Assembly: GCF_016917355.1 (NCBI RefSeq)
Contig: NZ_CP070304.1
Location: 3,534,001-3,598,000 of the forward strand
From: Glaciimonas sp. PAMC28666
GTDB taxonomy: Bacteria; Pseudomonadota; Gammaproteobacteria; Burkholderiales; Burkholderiaceae_D
Reading direction: 5' to 3'
DNA length: 64,000 nucleotides
A program made the position numbers and the translations under genes. How positions within the stretch are numbered: the first letter of the stretch is position 1; each line of letters begins with the position of its first letter. Shown in pieces: positions 36,929 to 46,096 of this stretch. A model generated the notes under the pieces. The model had not been told where the DNA came from. It did not search any database and saw only the letters and a list, made by a program, of their open reading frames with translations.

Positions 36929-37816
36929 ATGAAAAATACATCGATTTACGGCCTTACTTTATCCTGCCCAAGCGAGGTTGGACAGGTTGCTGCCGTTGTC
37001 AAATTCCTTGCTGATCGCCAGTGCTACATTGCAGAAATTGCCGTCTTTGACGACGATGATTTTCATACGTTTTTTCTACGATGCATTTTTCGCACACCTA
37101 AGATAACGTCGACACAAACGGGAGACCTGGTTGCTGATGATTATGCCACTTTATGTGCCGATTTTTCTGTGATAGCTGAACAGTTTGGCATGCAGTGGCA
37201 GATTCACGATATGCACCATCGCCCTAGAGTGGTGGTCATGGTCTCAAAGCTGGACCATTGTCTCGCCGATTTACTGTTCCGTTGGAAAATGGGCGAGTTG
37301 CCGATGGATTTTACCGCGATCATTTCGAATCATGCCGATCTGGCACCGCTGGCGGCGGCGCACGATATTCCCTTTCACTATTTACCGGTGACGCCCGCAA
37401 CCAAGGAGCGGCAAGAGGCCGAGGTATTGTCACTGATCGAAGGTTACGGAGCAGAATTGATAGTGTTGGCGCGTTATATGCAAATATTTTCAGAAGAGAC
37501 CAGCGCCAGATTGCGTGGCAAGGCAATTAATATCCATCACTCCTTTTTACCCAGTTTCAAAGGAGCCAAACCGTATCATCAGGCCTATCAACGCGGGGTT
37601 AAACTTATCGGTGCGACAGCGCATTTCATTACCGATGATCTGGACGAAGGTCCTATTATTGAACAAGCGGTCGAGCGCGTCGACCATACCTATACCCCGG
37701 AAAAATTGTTGGCGGTCGGACGCGATGTGGAGTGCCTTGCATTATCGCGGGCGGTGCAATATTTTATTGAACACAGGTTATTCATCAATGCCAATCGGAC
37801 GGTGATTTTACAATAG
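36929..37816 (+). CDS. purU: Formyltetrahydrofolate deformylase
   Basis: Hydrolyses 10-formyl-THF to formate and THF; 295 residues. The N-terminal ACT domain (about 5-85) is followed by a formyltransferase-like domain. The catalytic triad region is visible as N201 and H203 in INIHHSFLPS, and the TDDLDEGPII loop supplies the aspartate. In the betaine cluster PurU regenerates free THF for sarcosine oxidase after methylene-THF has been oxidised. It corresponds to purU2 (PA5420) of P. aeruginosa. It is flanked by the fdhA terminator upstream and a heptamer repeat array downstream. Confidence 0.95.
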   Translation: MKNTSIYGLTLSCPSEVGQVAAVVKFLADRQCYIAEIAVFDDDDFHTFFLRCIFRTPKITSTQTGDLVADDYATLCADFSVIAEQFGMQWQIHDMHHRPRVVVMVSKLDHCLADLLFRWKMGELPMDFTAIISNHADLAPLAAAHDIPFHYLPVTPATKERQEAEVLSLIEGYGAELIVLARYMQIFSEETSARLRGKAINIHHSFLPSFKGAKPYHQAYQRGVKLIGATAHFITDDLDEGPIIEQAVERVDHTYTPEKLLAVGRDVECLALSRAVQYFIEHRLFINANRTVILQ

Positions 37817-38372
37817 CCCTTTACCGCGACGGCTCTTAGGGGCCGAACCTGTCCGAACGGCTTGAGGCTTGCCTGCATGGGGTCTTGTGCCCTAAGTCTT
37901 CTGCCTTTAGCCTTCTGCCTTTCGCCTTTCGCCTTTCGCCTTCTGCCTTCTGCCTTTAGCCTTTCGCCTTTCGCCTTTCGCCTTCTGCCTTTAGCCTTCT
38001 TCTCAGCATTATTCCCTCTCTTTTTATATTTGTGGGCGAGATCTCATTTGCCGAGAGTTCCCTCGTGGTATGAGCGCGCGGGAGCTAACGCCGCCAAACT
38101 TCCCCAAAAACGACATCCCTTGTCGGAAAAATACAAACGCCCGTCATCTTTGGAAAATAGTTGCCGTTCTGTTGGATCAAGAATGGATCAAAGAAAAAGC
38201 GAATAGTCCGAGCGTCTCAATCAGCGACGTTTTGCCGGGTTTTTGCCCAGCGGATACGCCGCTGCGGGATCGGGAAAATCTGATTTCGGTCGTCGCCATT
38301 TCAAATATCGTATCTACCTCAAGGAGTTGTGATGCTTGGTCCCCGCAATGGTTTTTGTTATACAAGCAAGCG
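37817..38372. other. Spacer with heptamer array between purU and the serine ammonia-lyase gene
   Basis: About 550 bp. A 105-bp heptamer tandem array occupies 37898-38002. An open frame crosses the array and another runs in phase into the downstream enzyme from 38070, but the encoded sequences show no family similarity. The rest should include the promoter of the ammonia-lyase gene. Confidence 0.5.
37898..38002. repeat. Fifteen 7-bp tandem repeats
   Basis: Heptamers of three main types, CTTCTGC (A), CTTTAGC (B) and CTTTCGC (C), run in the order A B A C C C A A B C C C A B, followed by CTTCTTC. The block A B with C C C recurs, which shows higher-order duplication. Strong strand asymmetry (pyrimidine-rich plus strand). 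Short heptameric arrays of this sort are known from cyanobacteria but unusual here. Confidence 0.93.
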
Positions 38373-39752
38373 ATGAGCCTCAGTACATTTGATCTGTTCA
38401 AGATCGGTATCGGCCCATCAAGCTCGCATACGGTCGGGCCGATGATTGCGGCTGCGCAGTTTTCCACGTATTTGTTGGAGACTGGTTTGCTGGGTCAGGC
38501 CAGGTCGGTGCGTTCCGAGTTATACGGATCGCTGGGCGCAACCGGCAAAGGTCACGGTACTGACAAGGCGATTTTACTGGGACTGGAAGGATATTTGCCG
38601 CACCAGATAGATCCGGATTTTGTCGAACCGAGGCTAGCCGAGATACGTCGATCCAAACAACTGCTGCTCAATGGGACCCACCCCGTAGCCTTAAGCGAAA
38701 AAGAACATTTACTCTTTTTTCGCCGTGAATCGCTGCCCCGGCACCCAAATGGCATGCGCTTTCTGGCGTTAGATGAATGTGGCGAATTGCTGGCACAAAA
38801 GGAATATTACTCCGTCGGAGGTGGGTTTGTTGTTAGCCCGGAAGGCCAGTCTGTGAACGCAGGACCGGTTGACGGAGACGATGTCAGCTATCCATTTCAT
38901 TCAGGCGATGACTTGCTGCGAATCTGTCGGGAAGAGCGTTTGAGCATCGCGCAGCTAATGATGGAAAACGAAAAGCATTGGCGTAGCGCCGAGGAAGTTC
39001 GCAGCAAGCTGCTGGGTATATGGGACGTGATGGCTGGCACCATCAAGCGCGGTTGTATCACCGATGGTGAGTTGCCGGGGCCGATGCGCGTTAAGCGCCG
39101 TGCGCATGCGTTATCGCAACAATTACGGAACCGCTCGGAGGAATCGCTGAACGATCCATTGTCGATGCTGGATTGGGTCAATCTTTATGCGATGGCAGTC
39201 AATGAAGAAAATGCCGCGGGTGGCCGAATTGTCACCGCACCGACCAATGGCGCTGCGGGAGTGATCCCGGCGGTATTGCAGTATTACATCAAATTCGTGC
39301 CTGGCGCCAATCTGGACGGCGTGATGACTTTCCTGTTGACGGCCGCTGCGATTGGGCTGATCTACAAAGAGAACGCCTCTATCTCAGGTGCCGAAGTCGG
39401 TTGTCAGGGCGAAGTCGGCGTCGCCTGTTCCATGGCTGCTGGCGCGCTTGCGTCGGTGCAGGGCGGCAGTACCGAGCAGATTGAAAATGCTGCCGAAATC
39501 GGCATGGAACACAACCTTGGCATGACCTGTGATCCGGTCGGTGGTCTGGTCCAAATTCCGTGTATTGAGCGCAATGCGATGGGCGCGGTCAAGGCAATCA
39601 ATGCAGCAAGAATGGCATTGCGCGGCAACGGCAAGCATTATGTATCGCTCGATAAGGTGATCAAAACCATGATGCAAACCGGTGCCGACATGAAGACCAA
39701 ATATAAAGAGACATCGCGCGGAGGATTGGCGGTCAACGTCATCGAGTGTTGA
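38373..39752 (+). CDS. L-serine ammonia-lyase (single-chain, iron-sulfur type)
   Basis: Converts L-serine to pyruvate and ammonia; the last step linking betaine carbon to central metabolism. It has 459 residues. The ATG at 38373 ([24 protein letters not shown]) is the conserved family start; a longer in-frame upstream extension has no family support. The [4Fe-4S] cysteines are in [19 protein letters not shown] and GMTCDPVGG. The C-terminal motif [19 protein letters not shown] is intact. The equivalent Pseudomonas gene, sdaB (PA5379), is next to gbdR. The ribosome site is weak. It is upstream of soxBDAG with a 93-bp gap. Confidence 0.94.
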   Translation: MSLSTFDLFKIGIGPSSSHTVGPMIAAAQFSTYLLETGLLGQARSVRSELYGSLGATGKGHGTDKAILLGLEGYLPHQIDPDFVEPRLAEIRRSKQLLLNGTHPVALSEKEHLLFFRRESLPRHPNGMRFLALDECGELLAQKEYYSVGGGFVVSPEGQSVNAGPVDGDDVSYPFHSGDDLLRICREERLSIAQLMMENEKHWRSAEEVRSKLLGIWDVMAGTIKRGCITDGELPGPMRVKRRAHALSQQLRNRSEESLNDPLSMLDWVNLYAMAVNEENAAGGRIVTAPTNGAAGVIPAVLQYYIKFVPGANLDGVMTFLLTAAAIGLIYKENASISGAEVGCQGEVGVACSMAAGALASVQGGSTEQIENAAEIGMEHNLGMTCDPVGGLVQIPCIERNAMGAVKAINAARMALRGNGKHYVSLDKVIKTMMQTGADMKTKYKETSRGGLAVNVIEC

Positions 39753-39845
39753 CTCTGCGCAAGCCACCAAGTTTATGTCTTACCCATTCATCCCAAAACA
39801 GCTATCCAAAATTGCACCCGGTGCGAGCCCTTTTTTAGGAAAATC

Positions 39846-41090
39846 ATGAGTAATTATTCAATATTCAGTTTGATTCGTAACGGGCTTTCTTACCATGAGA
39901 ACTGGCAGCGCGCCTGGAAAAGTCCGGAGCCGAAAACTGAATATGACATTGTCATTATTGGCGGTGGCGGCCATGGTCTGGCGACGGCTTACTATTTGGC
40001 AAAAGTACACGGCCTGCGCAATATCGCGGTGATCGAAAAAGGCTGGATCGGCGGCGGGAATACGGCCCGCAACACGACGATCGTTCGTTCTAATTATTTG
40101 TGGGACGAGTCTGCGGGTCTGTATGAAAAAGCCATGCAACTATGGGAAGGCCTGTCCGAAGATTTGAACTATAACGTCATGTTTAGTCAGCGCGGCGTGA
40201 TGAATCTGGCGCATACATTACAGGACGTGCGCGATACAGATCGCCGCATCAATGCCAATCGGCTGAATGGCGTTGATGCGGAATGGCTGACCCCGGCGCA
40301 GGTCAAGGAAATCGTACCAATCATCAATCTGAACAGCCACTATCCGGTGCTAGGCGCATCGTTTCAGCGACGCGGTGGCGTCGCTCGCCACGATGCGGTG
40401 GCTTGGGGCTACGCCCGCGGGGCGGATGCGCGCGGCGTCGATATTCTGCAAAATTGTGGCGTGACCGGCATTCGCCGCGAAAATGGTGCGGTAACCGGTG
40501 TAGAAACCGTCAAGGGGTTTATCCGGGCTAAAAAAGTCGCGGTGGTCGCAGCCGGTAGTTCAAGTCTGATTGCCAGCATGGCGGGGATTCGATTACCACT
40601 GGAAAGTCATCCGTTGCAAGCGCTGGTATCCGAACCGATCAAACCGATCATCGATACCGTCGTGATGTCTAACGCCGTCCATGCGTATTTAAGTCAGTCC
40701 GATAAAGGTGATCTGGTGATCGGGGCGGGTGTCGACCAATATACCGGTTATGGGCAACGCGGCAGCTATCAGACCATCGAGAGCACGTTGCAGGCGATTG
40801 TGGAAATGTTTCCGGTGTTGAGTCGGGTGCGGATGAATCGTCAATGGGGTGGAATCGTGGACGTTTCACCCGATGCTTGCCCGATTATTTCGCTTACCGA
40901 TATTAAGGGTCTGTACTTTAACTGCGGCTGGGGAACCGGCGGTTTTAAGGCAACGCCCGGATCGGGTTGGGTGTTTGCGCACACCATCGCTAACGATAGC
41001 CCGCATCCGCTGAATGCGCCGTTTTCGCTCGATCGCTTTTACACCGGCCATCTGATCGATGAGCATGGCGCAGCAGCGGTAGCGCATTAA
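39846..41090 (+). CDS. soxB: Sarcosine oxidase beta subunit
   Basis: Flavoprotein subunit of heterotetrameric sarcosine oxidase, 414 residues; oxidises sarcosine to glycine. The FAD-binding start is [20 protein letters not shown], followed by [19 protein letters not shown]. The likely covalent FMN attachment histidine is H182 in [18 protein letters not shown]. The C-terminal [15 protein letters not shown] segment is typical. The ATG has AGGA upstream. It is the first gene of soxB-soxD-soxA-soxG-folB, with overlaps from soxD onward. Confidence 0.96.
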   Translation: MSNYSIFSLIRNGLSYHENWQRAWKSPEPKTEYDIVIIGGGGHGLATAYYLAKVHGLRNIAVIEKGWIGGGNTARNTTIVRSNYLWDESAGLYEKAMQLWEGLSEDLNYNVMFSQRGVMNLAHTLQDVRDTDRRINANRLNGVDAEWLTPAQVKEIVPIINLNSHYPVLGASFQRRGGVARHDAVAWGYARGADARGVDILQNCGVTGIRRENGAVTGVETVKGFIRAKKVAVVAAGSSSLIASMAGIRLPLESHPLQALVSEPIKPIIDTVVMSNAVHAYLSQSDKGDLVIGAGVDQYTGYGQRGSYQTIESTLQAIVEMFPVLSRVRMNRQWGGIVDVSPDACPIISLTDIKGLYFNCGWGTGGFKATPGSGWVFAHTIANDSPHPLNAPFSLDRFYTGHLIDEHGAAAVAH

Positions 41091-41148
41091 GTCCTGAAAA
41101 ATACACCAATGCTGTTTTAACACAATAGTCTGACTCTGGAGAACCACC

Positions 41149-41484
41149 ATGTTATTGATCACTTGCCCCTGGTGCGGGCCGCGTGCAGAAAGCGAATTTC
41201 ATTGCGGCGGAGAAGCGGATATCGCTCGCCCCTTAAATACAGAGAATTTAAGCGATAAAGAATGGGGCGATTATCTCTTCATGCGTAAAAATCCACGCGG
41301 TATACATCGCGAACAATGGGTGCACAATCAAGGTTGTCGACGCTGGTTCATGGCCGAGCGCGACACCGTAACCTATGAATTTTTGCGGTATAGCAAATTT
41401 GGCGAGGGCGCAGCGCGGAAGGCCAACGCTGCAACGACCCAATCGTCCGCAGAAACCGCTGTCGTCAAAGGGAGCGCAGCATGA
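41149..41484 (+). CDS. soxD: Sarcosine oxidase delta subunit
   Basis: Small zinc-binding subunit of 111 residues. The N-terminal CPWCGPRAESEFHCGGEA supplies three cysteines and a histidine for the zinc site, as in known SoxD. The middle (WGDYLFMRKNPRGIHREQWVHNQGCRRWF) is the strongly conserved core. The C-terminus is an Ala-rich tail. It lies between soxB and soxA and overlaps the soxA start by 4 bp. Confidence 0.95.
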   Translation: MLLITCPWCGPRAESEFHCGGEADIARPLNTENLSDKEWGDYLFMRKNPRGIHREQWVHNQGCRRWFMAERDTVTYEFLRYSKFGEGAARKANAATTQSSAETAVVKGSAA

Positions 41485-44400
41485 ACGCGGTAACTAAGAT
41501 GCATACACCAATAGATTCTGAGGTCGGTACCAAGCCAACCAGGCAAAGTCATCGTTTGGCGGAGGGCGGCCGAATCAACCGGCAACAACCGGTCACATTT
41601 TCCTTTAACGGAAAAACCTATCAGGGTTTTCATGGCGATACATTGGCTTCTGCCTTGCTCGCCAATGGTGTCCATTTTGTTGCCCGCAGCTGGAAATATC
41701 ATCGCCCACGCGGTATCGTCACCGCTGGCGTTGAAGAGCCGAATGCACTGGTGCAGCTGGAGACCGGCGCATACACGGTGCCGAACGCCCGTGCTACCGA
41801 ACTTGAGCTTTATCAAGACCTGACCGCAACCAGTGTCAATGCCAGGCCAAACATCGAAAATGATCGGATGGCAGTGAATCAACTCATTGCACGATTCATA
41901 CCGGCTGGCTTTTACTACAAAACTTTTAAATGGCCGCGCAGTTGGTGGGGCAAGTATGAAGAGCTGATCCGCGCCGCTGCGGGGCTGGGTAAGGCACCTG
42001 CCGAGCTTGATCCAGACCGTTATGAGAAAACCTATGCGCATTGCGATGTATTGATCGCCGGCGGTGGTCCAGCCGGATTGGCGGCCGCCTGGGTTGCCGG
42101 AAAATCTGGTGCCCGGGTGATTCTGGTCGATGATCAGGCGGAACTGGGCGGCAGCCTGCTGTCCGGTCCGGCTGTCATTGATGGCAAGGCTGCCACCACG
42201 TGGGCTGCGCATATCGCCGCCGAGCTGCGCAATATGCCGGAGGTGACGGTTCTCACCCGGAGTACCGTTTTTGGCTATCAGGATCATAATCTGCTGACCG
42301 TAGCAGAACGGTTGACGGAGCACCTGCCCTTGGTCGCGCGTGGGAAACTGCGCGAGCGATTATGGAAAGTCCGGGCTCGGCATGTGATTCTGGCAACCGG
42401 TGCGCACGAACGTCCTATCGTGTTCGGCAATAACGATTTGCCCGGCATCATGTTGGCTTCCGCAGTGTCCACTTACATACATCGATTTGGCGTATTGCCA
42501 GGTCGCAATGCGGTGATCTTCACGAATAATGATGACGGCTATCAGGCCGCGCTGGACCTGAAAAGTGTTGGGGCGCAAGTGGTGGTGATCGATCCGCGCG
42601 CTGTCAGTGATAGTAGCTTGCCCGCGTTGGCAAAACGGCTGGGTATCACCGTCATCAACAATGCGGTAGTGGTCGCCGCCAAAGGCGGGCGGCACGTCAG
42701 GTCGGTAGAAGTGACCACTCACGCCGACGGCGTCCCTGGCACGACAATAAATACCTTTTCCTGCGATCTGATCGGAATGTCAGGCGGTTGGAATCCGGTA
42801 TTGCATCTTTTCGCGCAATCAGGTGGTAAAGCCCAATGGAATAACGACAAAGCCTGTTTCGTCCCCGGCTCCCCAATGCAAAAGGAAACCAGTGTGGGCG
42901 CTTGCAACGGCGACTTCAAACTGGGTGGTGCATTGCGTGACGGGGCACTCGCTGCACAACACGCGGTTAACGTTTTAGGATTCAAGCTGGCGGTGGTGCC
43001 GACCTGGAAGGTGGCCGATATTGCGGAAGCGGCGATTCTGCCTTTATGGTTGGTGGGAGATCGTCAGCGCGTCGGGCGCGGTCCGAAACAATTCGTCGAT
43101 TATCAAAATGATGTTTCTGCAGCCGATATCTATCTTGCAGCGCGTGAGGGCTATCATTCGGTTGAGCACGTGAAGCGCTACACGGCATTGGGTTTCGGCA
43201 CCGATCAGGGCAAGCTGGGAAATATTAACGGCATGGCGATTTTGGCCGAAGTCTTGGGCAAGACCATTCCGGAGACCGGCACCACGACCTTCCGTCCGAA
43301 CTATACGCCGGTAACATTCGGCACTGTAGCAGGGCGCGAATTGGGCGATTTCCTGACGCCGATTCGCAAGACCTGCATCCATGAATGGCATGCAGCGCGG
43401 GGCGCATTATTCGAAGACGTCGGTAACTGGAAACGCCCCTGGTATTATCCGCGCGGCAATGAAAACCTGCACGCCGCGGTGGCGCGTGAATGTTTGTCGG
43501 CGCGTAATAGCGTGGGGATACTGGATGCATCCACGCTTGGGAAAATCGATATCCAGGGACCGGATGCGATCACATTGCTGAATTGGATGTATACCAACCC
43601 GTGGAACAAACTCGAAATCGGCAGATGTCGTTATGGCTTTATGCTTGATGAGAACGGCATGGTGTTCGACGATGGCGTGACAGTGCGTCTGGGGGAGCAG
43701 CATTTTCTGATGAGTACCACTACGGGCGGCGCCGCACGGGTGTTGGACTGGATGGAACGCTGGTTGCAGACCGAATGGCCGGACCTGAAAGTTAACCTGA
43801 CCTCGGTCACCGACCATTTTGCGACCTTTGCCGTGGTCGGTCCGAAGGCTCGTCAGGTATTGCAAAAGGTCTGCAAGGACATCGATTTTTCGAATGCAGC
43901 ATTTCCGTTCATGTCATTTCGGGAAGGAACGATCAAGGAGGTCTTCACCCGTATCATGCGGATCAGTTTTTCTGGCGAGTTGTCGTACGAGGTCAATGTA
44001 CCTGCAAACATGGGCCGCACCATTTGGGATGCCATTATTGCGGCTGGCGAGGAATTTGATATCACGCCCTATGGGACTGAAACCATGCATGTCTTGCGGG
44101 CAGAGAAGGGCTACATCATCGTCGGTCAGGATACCGATGGTTCGGTTACGCCGTTTGATCTGGGAATGGGTGGTTTGTGCGCAAAATCCAAAGATTTTCT
44201 AGGCAAGCGCTCACTCACGCGCTCTGACACTGTTAAGGAAGGACGCAAGCAACTGGTCGGCTTGTTGACTGACGATCCCGCTTATGTGTTGCCGGAGGGT
44301 GGGCAGATTTTGAACGCTCCCCTGGATGGCCAGGTCCCATCGACCAAAATGATCGGACACGTAACGTCGAGTTACTTCAGCCCGATTTTGCAGCGCTCAA

Positions 44401-44543
44401 TCGCGTTTGCGCTGATCAAAGGAGGATTGAGCAAGATGGGCGAGAGCGTCACGGTTCCGACCGCATCGGGCGGTTTTGCCAATGCCAAAATTAATAGTCT
44501 GGTTTTTTACGATGTCGAAGGAGTTCGTCAACATGTTGAATGA
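41481..44543 (+). CDS. soxA: Sarcosine oxidase alpha subunit
   Basis: Large subunit of 1020 residues. An N-terminal ferredoxin-like domain without cluster cysteines (VTFSFNGKTYQGFHGDTLAS) is followed by an NAD-binding oxidoreductase domain (CDVLIAGGGPAGLAAAWVAG). From about residue 600 the chain is an aminomethyltransferase (GcvT-like) domain that binds THF and traps the methylene group as 5,10-methylene-THF (RNSVGILDASTLGKIDIQGP; PYGTETMHVLRAEKGYI). The NAD and THF sites act in the cytosol. It overlaps soxD upstream and soxG downstream. Confidence 0.96.
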   Translation: MNAVTKMHTPIDSEVGTKPTRQSHRLAEGGRINRQQPVTFSFNGKTYQGFHGDTLASALLANGVHFVARSWKYHRPRGIVTAGVEEPNALVQLETGAYTVPNARATELELYQDLTATSVNARPNIENDRMAVNQLIARFIPAGFYYKTFKWPRSWWGKYEELIRAAAGLGKAPAELDPDRYEKTYAHCDVLIAGGGPAGLAAAWVAGKSGARVILVDDQAELGGSLLSGPAVIDGKAATTWAAHIAAELRNMPEVTVLTRSTVFGYQDHNLLTVAERLTEHLPLVARGKLRERLWKVRARHVILATGAHERPIVFGNNDLPGIMLASAVSTYIHRFGVLPGRNAVIFTNNDDGYQAALDLKSVGAQVVVIDPRAVSDSSLPALAKRLGITVINNAVVVAAKGGRHVRSVEVTTHADGVPGTTINTFSCDLIGMSGGWNPVLHLFAQSGGKAQWNNDKACFVPGSPMQKETSVGACNGDFKLGGALRDGALAAQHAVNVLGFKLAVVPTWKVADIAEAAILPLWLVGDRQRVGRGPKQFVDYQNDVSAADIYLAAREGYHSVEHVKRYTALGFGTDQGKLGNINGMAILAEVLGKTIPETGTTTFRPNYTPVTFGTVAGRELGDFLTPIRKTCIHEWHAARGALFEDVGNWKRPWYYPRGNENLHAAVARECLSARNSVGILDASTLGKIDIQGPDAITLLNWMYTNPWNKLEIGRCRYGFMLDENGMVFDDGVTVRLGEQHFLMSTTTGGAARVLDWMERWLQTEWPDLKVNLTSVTDHFATFAVVGPKARQVLQKVCKDIDFSNAAFPFMSFREGTIKEVFTRIMRISFSGELSYEVNVPANMGRTIWDAIIAAGEEFDITPYGTETMHVLRAEKGYIIVGQDTDGSVTPFDLGMGGLCAKSKDFLGKRSLTRSDTVKEGRKQLVGLLTDDPAYVLPEGGQILNAPLDGQVPSTKMIGHVTSSYFSPILQRSIAFALIKGGLSKMGESVTVPTASGGFANAKINSLVFYDVEGVRQHVE

Positions 44544-45249
44544 TGCCAACCACCTGTCCCAGGATAGCCATGCTGGCGATCACAAGATGCCTTTGCCGAC
44601 GATCAATCTGTCCGGCGGTGTGAAAATGGAATCACCGTTAATCGGCGTTGCGGGAGTAATGGGGCCGCTTTCGTCCGGTGTCAATCAGGCCTTTAGTGTT
44701 TACGAGCGACCTTTTTTGGAATTGATCAATGTAAAAGGAGAGGTTGATTCCGATGTTTTTCTGGCGGGAATCAAAGCGGCAACCGGGGTGGTTTTACCGA
44801 TAGTGCCGAATACCGTTGCGGAAGGTGAAGACTACGTCATTTATTGGCTCGCTCCTAATGAGTGGTTGATTCAGTCAACCCAACCACGGGTGCCAGTGCT
44901 TGACGCTGCATTAAGTAAGTTGCTGACCGGACAATTCGCCGCAGTGGTGGATGTCAGCAGCGGCAACACGACGCTAGTGATGTCAGGTGAAAAAGTCCGC
45001 GCCGTGTTGCAGAAAGGGTGTCCCTTGGATTTTCACCCCAGAGTTTTCACTGTCGGACAGTGCGCGCAAAGTCATTATTTTAAAGCGGGCGTCGTGCTGC
45101 GACCGCTCGGCAATGGGAATGTTGAAGTCATAATCCGCCGCAGCTTCGCTGATTATTTTGGGCGCATTCTGGCAGATGCTGCCGAAGAGTATCTGAGGGA
45201 GCATCGCGGGGAGTATGTCGAGGAGTATCCCGAGGAGCATCTTTCATGA
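44533..45249 (+). CDS. soxG: Sarcosine oxidase gamma subunit
   Basis: Gamma subunit of 238 residues with a fold related to the GcvT C-terminal part. Typical features are YWLAPNEWLIQS and AAVVDVSSGNTTLVMSGEKVRAVLQKGCPLDFHP. The ATG at 44533, which overlaps the soxA end by 11 bp, has GAAGGAG nine bases upstream; ATG at 44512 is an alternative. The last 20 residues are a Glu/Tyr/His-rich tail made of four-residue units (E-E-Y-x or E-H-x-x) from a 12-bp repeat at 45184-45243, not part of the conserved fold. The following folB-like gene starts inside the stop codon. Confidence 0.92.
   Translation: MLNDANHLSQDSHAGDHKMPLPTINLSGGVKMESPLIGVAGVMGPLSSGVNQAFSVYERPFLELINVKGEVDSDVFLAGIKAATGVVLPIVPNTVAEGEDYVIYWLAPNEWLIQSTQPRVPVLDAALSKLLTGQFAAVVDVSSGNTTLVMSGEKVRAVLQKGCPLDFHPRVFTVGQCAQSHYFKAGVVLRPLGNGNVEVIIRRSFADYFGRILADAAEEYLREHRGEYVEEYPEEHLS
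45184..45243 (+). repeat. Coding 12-bp tandem repeat at the soxG 3' end
   Basis: Five units, each built on the core GAG-TAT or GAG-CAT, encode the acidic tail of SoxG. The array ends at the soxG stop and just before the start of the folB-like gene. Confidence 0.75.
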
Positions 45250-45701
45250 AAAGTGACAATCTTGTCAGCGGTGTCCGCTGGCAAATATTTATCGAAGGGC
45301 TACATTTGATGACGTTTGTGGGCTTGCATGCGCATGAATATCAACAACAGCAAGCGGTCGAACTGGATATCGAAATGTCCTATCGGCCAGCCTGGCAGGA
45401 TGATAAATCAGGTGAGCAAGCTGACCAGGCCGAATCGATTATCGACTACGACAAATATTGCACGTTGTTATCAACGTTTATGCAATGTAAGCCGCATACG
45501 CGTTTGCTGGAGACCTTGGCCTCAGAGGTCGCCAGCCTATCATTTCGTGACTATCCCATGCTGGAGGAGATCAAGGTTGCCATTCATAAACCAAAGATTC
45601 GGGAGAACGCGGCAAGATTGGGCGTTTCTGCCTGCTGGACACGGTGGAGTTATGAAACATTGCTGATTCCACAACCGCAGGAAGCAGCGCTGCATGCATA
45701 G
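45246..45701 (+). CDS. FolB-like dihydroneopterin aldolase
   Basis: Predicted dihydroneopterin aldolase/epimerase of 151 residues, an early folate-synthesis enzyme. Family features are IFIEGLHLMTFVGLHAHEYQQQQAVELDIEM, with the substrate-binding His-Glu pair, IDYDKYCTLLSTFM, and the basic EEIKVAIHKPKIRENA end. It starts with ATG inside the soxG stop (ATGA) and so is translationally coupled to the sarcosine oxidase operon. Since SoxA consumes THF, making pterin with the enzyme is sensible. Chain length is a little above the usual 115-130 residues because of N- and C-terminal extensions. A folA/folB housekeeping copy elsewhere is expected but not visible. Confidence 0.88.
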   Translation: MKSDNLVSGVRWQIFIEGLHLMTFVGLHAHEYQQQQAVELDIEMSYRPAWQDDKSGEQADQAESIIDYDKYCTLLSTFMQCKPHTRLLETLASEVASLSFRDYPMLEEIKVAIHKPKIRENAARLGVSACWTRWSYETLLIPQPQEAALHA

Positions 45702-46096
45702 CTGTGCCCTGATTGCACATCGATCAGAAATATCCAAATTTAACCAACTGACCGGTCGAGCTTGGGAGTGCGTCTATGATAGGTAGCTTGAGCGCAATGC
45801 CCAAATGATCGGGTGAATTCCCTTTTTTGTTGAAACGCTGCGCGTGTGTAAATAGATGCGTATAAGCAAGGCCTGCAAATTTGCAGGCTTTTTGTTTTGT
45901 GGTGAGACCTGAGGTGAGAGAAATTTGCCGTTAGTTTTTAATTTTTTTCGTGGCGGCTATCCGTATCGGCTATTATTTCGTGCACGCGCTTGAGCGCTGT
46001 GCCGGCATCTAGCAAGATGCGGTAGTTGATGGTCCATTTTGCAGCACACTGTTGCACAGCCTATTAGACAAAACTCACCTATTCTGGAGACCTATC
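45702..46096. other. Intergenic region between the sox operon and maeB
   Basis: About 400 bp, containing the sox operon terminator at 45871-45895 and the presumed maeB promoter. No gene is supported. Confidence 0.6.
45871..45895 (+). terminator. Rho-independent terminator of the sox operon
   Basis: The palindrome GCCTGCAAATTTGCAGGC is followed by a T-run. It lies about 170 bp after the folB-like gene. Confidence 0.9.

Noticed and set aside
37862-38206. Open frame through the heptamer array (hydrophobic Leu/Pro/Phe/Ala repeats)
   Set aside because: The apparent protein is only the translation of a 7-bp repeat, whose period is not a multiple of three, and it overlaps another unsupported frame.
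38070-38372. N-terminal extension of the serine ammonia-lyase
   Set aside because: The family start is at 38373, and the extra 101 residues show no conserved features.
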